A stretch of 34,301 nt of DNA from Neurospora tetrasperma FGSC 2508. Lineage: Eukaryota > Ascomycota > Sordariomycetes > Sordariales > Sordariaceae. The position numbers and the translations under genes are program-made. The stretch spans positions 111,229-145,529 of the forward strand of contig NW_009799102.1 of assembly GCF_000213175.1 (NCBI RefSeq), written 5' to 3'. Of the stretch, positions 30,990 to 34,301 are shown one piece after another. Each line of letters starts with the position of its first letter. The stretch's first letter is position 1. The notes under the pieces were generated by a model. That model worked only from the letters and a program-made list of their open reading frames with translations, made no database searches and was not told where the DNA came from.

Positions 30990-32053
30990 TGGGGGGTCAC
31001 AGAGAAAAGGAAGGAACTGAAAGAGAAAGTGGAAAAAGTGACAACCCAAAAAAACTTTGCCATCACTGTTACAGCCGTTTCTTGTCACTGTCGTCAACTG
31101 TAGCAGTCACAGTGGAGGGCCGTCGATCGAAGATGCTGAAAGACCACGTTGAGAAGGAGAACTTTACTGGTGGCTTCACTGGACCCCTTTCGGCCCTCAA
31201 TTGCATGCACCCTGAAGCGCCCCGAACGGACACTAACAGACTACTATTCCCCGCTGGATTTCCCGTCCTTCCTTTCTGGATGTCTTTCCGTTGTCTGTTG
31301 CTCATCGAAACTGAAATTTGTTCGTTCACCACGAGGCGAAAATCCTACCTCGTGTTCCTAGTGGAGCTAGTGCCGTGATGACCTGCACGACTCCCCAGTC
31401 ATGTGAGTTGAAGCTATCGCCAAACCGAATTCAGGCAAACACTTCTTTGCCATTGGCAGTTAGTTTAGTTTGTTCAGAAGTTGATCCGCAAGCTCGGAAC
31501 AAAACATGATGTCTCATATCGTTCTAGGTTTCTCACATTATTCCCGGAGAAAAAGATTGTAATGTCATGCAATTGGATATACACAGTAAGACACCCAAGA
31601 AGGTCTAGACGAGCGGGATTCTGCGCCGATGAGTATGACCATCAACGGGATTGATCACTACCGATTGCGCTAACAACCACAGCTTATGAGGAACTGGCCA
31701 ATGGTCTGCTTAGGTATATACCGACTTTTACGAATCACAAAGGATCAGGTAGTTCCGGGGCAAACGGTGATAGCTTACTCCACCCCACGGGGCATCGTTC
31801 CGGCACAGCTCCCGTCTCCGGTCTTCGGTCCCCCGCGCGCACCAAGTAGGATGCTTATTTTTATCTTCACTTTTTTGTTTCCTTTCTTGCCCCTCTCTTC
31901 GTAGATAGTTGTTAAAAACGCTGTCTCAAACACTCAGTGGCGCAGTCGCAGCTTTCCAATTCTACACTCTGGCCATCATCAGTCCGGCTATTTGTCGTAA
32001 CAACCACACCCACTACACCACCAATCCGCTTTCACCACTCGAATCAATACCAT

Positions 32054-33784
32054 CTAGATCTTGCCATAGATGAAACCAAGCAAATCAACCTCATCCCCGC
32101 TCTCCCCCAAGAACCCCACAACCTGCCACCCCTCCTCTGCCTCAAACACCTTGCAGTCGCTCGTCCTGGTGCCCGCCTCCAGCGTCCTTCCCTTGGACGT
32201 AGTAGCCTTGATGTAGAAGTTGCGTGTCTTGTCACTCTTCTGACCCTGGCACAGCTCGGACTTGACCCAGGACTCCCCATCAGCCAGCGTCAGCGACACC
32301 TCGGACCCTCCCTGTCCACCATGTACTAACTCTGTGGTTCCCTGGCCACTTGACGATGAGACCGTAAGACCAACACTATCAAGACGGTTTTCACCGCGAA
32401 AAGTGATCTTCTGCGCCTTAATCGATCCCGTAGTAGAATCAAGGACAGAAACATCATTGAACCACGTCCCATACGCCGCTCCGCCCCAGAACCCGCTTTG
32501 TCGGAACCGGCGGTCGGCAGCCGACCAAGTCAAGTTGACCAGCACGGGATTGTGATCCGACAAGACACTGACTCCGTCGTCCGCCAAGAACCTGGGACTA
32601 GCGTACTCCAATGCCGTCGGTGTGAGTTGTACCAGGGGACTACTCCGGTAAAGAACCTTATCCACAATCTCACAAGCCGCGTCCTCAGCCGGGTTCCCAC
32701 ACACGCCCGCATCGTTCGGAACAACTCCATTACGATGGAGTTCAACCCAGATATCTTGTAGTCCTGCAGCCCCCGTAGGGTTCTCCGACGCCAGCAAGGA
32801 CCGGATCCCCGTGTCTCCCGACCGTGAATACCGCGAGTTGGTATCGCCAAATACCAACACGGCGTTTCCTTGACTGTGCGTCTGGATCCACTCGCCCACC
32901 TGCCGGAGGTTATCGTTGCGAGCTTCAAGATCGGCCGTCTCGGTGCCGGCGTCGGTGTGCATGTTGTAAAAGTCTACGTAGACAGCGTCGGTGGCGTCAG
33001 AGGAAAGGGCGACGCGCATAAAGGTGAATCCCTTGGGAGTCAGGCAGTCGAATTCCGAGGCGCATGAGGACTTGGCCCATTTTTGACGCTGGAAGGAGCC
33101 AGACAGCCAGGGAAAGTTGGAGAGGGTGTTGAGGCCGGAGCCGAAGGGGACGCCGCCTGAGGTCGGGGTACGGTAGGGGTGCGTGTCGGTGGAGTAGAGG
33201 GCGGCGTGGTAGTTGAAGTCCTGGGTTTTTGTTAGTTCGGTGGGTGGAATGAGGACGGCGGAAATGGTGGATGGGATGAAGAACCCGAGGGAGGGGTTGA
33301 TGACGAAGATGGGATGGGTTGGTCCTTGGGTTATGGTTGTCGGTCTCAAGCGGGACCGGACTGCAGATGCGGAAGCAGTGGGTGCATCATGTAATGCGTG
33401 AGACGGAAAATGCAGATGCGCCTCAGCGACCTGCATGCCGTTCCTGCGCCGCAATGTGCCTTCCCGCTTCCCGTCTTTGCCTCCAGTCCTCTACTTTCTC
33501 GCCCCAAACATGGACCCGACAACATCCAACCGACCCACCCTCTCCCGGAACAATCACTGACAAGAAACAAAACTCACCTCCTGCACATGAATTACATCAA
33601 ACCCATACTGCGCAAACCTGCTCCCGATCGTCTTTGCGCTGGCCTCCTTGCCTCCCGGGACGCCATTGGGGTTGAGGACCTCGGGCAGGCCAGCCACGTT
33701 CATAGTGAGGATAGTGAAGTCGCCCGAGGTCGCAGCGGCCGCGAGGGCGCCTTGGGCGAGGATGGTTGCGGCGGTGAATTTCAT
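32054..33784 (-). CDS. Secreted endonuclease/exonuclease/phosphatase-family enzyme with jacalin-like C-terminal region
   Basis: Exon 1 33578-33784 (69 codons) and exon 2 32054-33220, joined in phase 0 across a 357-base intron (GTGAGT donor, ACTAAC branch point, CCAG acceptor), give 457 residues. A signal peptide is clear (MKFTAATILAQGALAAA). The EEP (DNase I/sphingomyelinase-like) metal-dependent phosphodiesterase core shows MNVAGLP with the N-terminal Asn, the metal-binding Glu at the exon junction (VQE), then NYHAALYSTDTHPYRTPTSG, GDTNSRY (194-200) and the catalytic His in SDHNPV (290-295). From about residue 310 a beta-rich region (FWGGAAYGTWFND, then ITFRGENRLDSVGLTV and GGQGGSEVSLTLADGESW) resembles a jacalin-type lectin domain. 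The enzyme is probably extracellular; its substrate (nucleic acid, phospholipid or other phosphoester) is not determinable here. The splice is supported by the continuous family segment VQE-DFNYHAALY. Confidence 0.88.
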
Positions 33785-34040
33785 CGTGAGAGCCTAGGTG
33801 GGCAGTTGCTGAGGATCTGATGTCTGCTCCTGAACCTGATGAAGGATGGAGAGATGAAGGGCTGCAAAGAAGGAGGTGGTGGCCGGGCAGATAAGTATGG
33901 ACGAGATATCACCTTCTTTATGACTTCACTGCCGTCCTCGACGTCGAGATCAAGAAAAGGGAAGGTAACCTGTGATCGTCACCATGCATACATGTGCCCT
34001 GACAGGCGACGGGAACCTGGTCCCTATATCGCTGTTCATA

Positions 34041-34060
34041 TACCTTACCTTACCTTACCT
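34041..34060. repeat. Microsatellite (TACCT)x4
   Basis: Four perfect 5-base units followed by a one-base variant CACCT, about 260 bases upstream of the EEP start codon. Confidence 0.7.
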
Positions 34061-34252
34061 CACCTTCCCCTTCCGATCATCTCCCGTTCGACAAACACCC
34101 TCTTCTAGCCTGTGACATTCGCACGTGTTATCCTTTACCCTTCCCCTCTCACCCTATCTCATCCCAGCAACCCGACCCAGAACTTGCCCACCGGTTTCTA
34201 AGCCGAGTATAGTACACGTATAAACGGAAACCCTTAAGCTTCACGCATCTTC

Positions 34253-34277
34253 TTTTTTTTTTTTTTTTCTTTTTTTT
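34253..34277. repeat. Poly-T tract with one C interruption
   Basis: Sixteen T, one C (34269), then eight T. On the minus strand, the sense strand of the EEP gene, this is a poly-A tract, a common nucleosome-depleting promoter element in fungi. Confidence 0.6.
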
Positions 34278-34301
34278 CACGCTGCTTCCCGAAATCTACA
34301 A

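Larger units (their letters stand above)
25617..32053. other. 6.4-kb stretch with no recognisable gene
   Basis: Base composition is mixed, not obviously AT-rich or RIP-like. Many short frames exist on both strands. The longest ATG frame is plus 28883-29443 (186 codons) and resembles no known family; minus 25856-26302 is similar. No tRNA, 5S rRNA, terminal repeat or transposase fragment is visible. Small structures include a bulged hairpin at 25651-25687 just upstream of the RasGEF start, a TACCTA-CTTAC-TAGGTA inverted motif at 27692-27708, a mismatched hairpin at 27343-27364, a run of 11 C at 30245-30255, and recurring TAGTGTA palindromes. It may be an extended promoter or long leader of the RasGEF gene, or house a non-coding RNA; the sequence alone does not decide. 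Confidence 0.55.
33785..34301. other. Upstream region of the EEP gene
   Basis: 517 bases with no convincing coding frame. It contains four perfect TACCT units at 34041-34060 (followed by CACCT) and a T-rich tract at 34253-34277. Confidence 0.5.

Noticed and set aside
1-34301. Dispersed 5S rRNA gene, common in Neurospora
   Set aside because: I looked for the internal promoter and conserved 5S segments on both strands and saw none.

Overview
The window reads as nuclear DNA of a filamentous ascomycete, most likely a Sordariales species close to Neurospora or Sordaria. Genes are interrupted by short introns (51-114 bases, one of 357) with GTATGT/GTGAGT-type donors and CTAAC-like branch points. 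Intergenic regions are long and partly pyrimidine-rich, and coding third positions are strongly GC-biased. The products are eukaryotic housekeeping proteins. The genus call is inference; no alignment was run.

Layout from left to right. (1) 1-1486: the 3' part of a tandem BTB-domain protein. (2) 2623-2985, minus strand: the diphthamide factor DPH3. (3) 3567-3638: an intronless tRNA-Trp(CCA) with a Pol III T-run. (4) 4603-5574, minus: a secreted, Ser/Thr-rich, probably GPI-anchored surface protein whose exon structure is only partly resolved. (5) 6701-10144, minus: cytosolic leucyl-tRNA synthetase, with a perfect Gcn4/CPC1-type TGAGTCA upstream. (6) 10938-11511: a small, probably mitochondrial single-span membrane protein of unknown function. 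(7) 11818-12478, minus: AP-3 adaptor sigma subunit. (8) 13398-14069: mitochondrial frataxin. (9) 14797-16103: a divergent tetraspanin. (10) 16368-18713, minus: a Dbp6-like DEAD-box ribosome-biogenesis helicase. (11) 19237-20902: PIG-A/Gpi3, which catalyses the first step of GPI-anchor synthesis and shares a 523-base divergent promoter with the helicase. (12) 21983-25616, minus: an SH3-RasGEF_N-RasGEF Cdc25-type Ras exchange factor. (13) 25617-32053: 6.4 kb with no recognisable gene. (14) 32054-33784, minus: a secreted endonuclease/exonuclease/phosphatase-fold enzyme with a jacalin-like C-terminal region.

There is no operon or biosynthetic cluster. The genes serve separate cell functions: translation (LeuRS, DPH3, tRNA-Trp, Dbp6), mitochondrial iron-sulphur metabolism (frataxin), membrane traffic (AP-3), cell surface and GPI anchoring (PIG-A, GPI protein, tetraspanin), and Ras signalling. 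I found no mobile element, CRISPR array or clear RIP-mutated repeat.

The observations most worth following up are: a polyproline upstream ORF plus a start-stop AUGUGA in front of PIG-A; an upstream ORF overlapping the RasGEF start; clustered TAGTGTA palindromes in the 6.4-kb gene-poor stretch; the unassigned mitochondrial-type membrane protein; and frameshift-neutral, stop-free introns in frataxin and in the GPI-protein gene.
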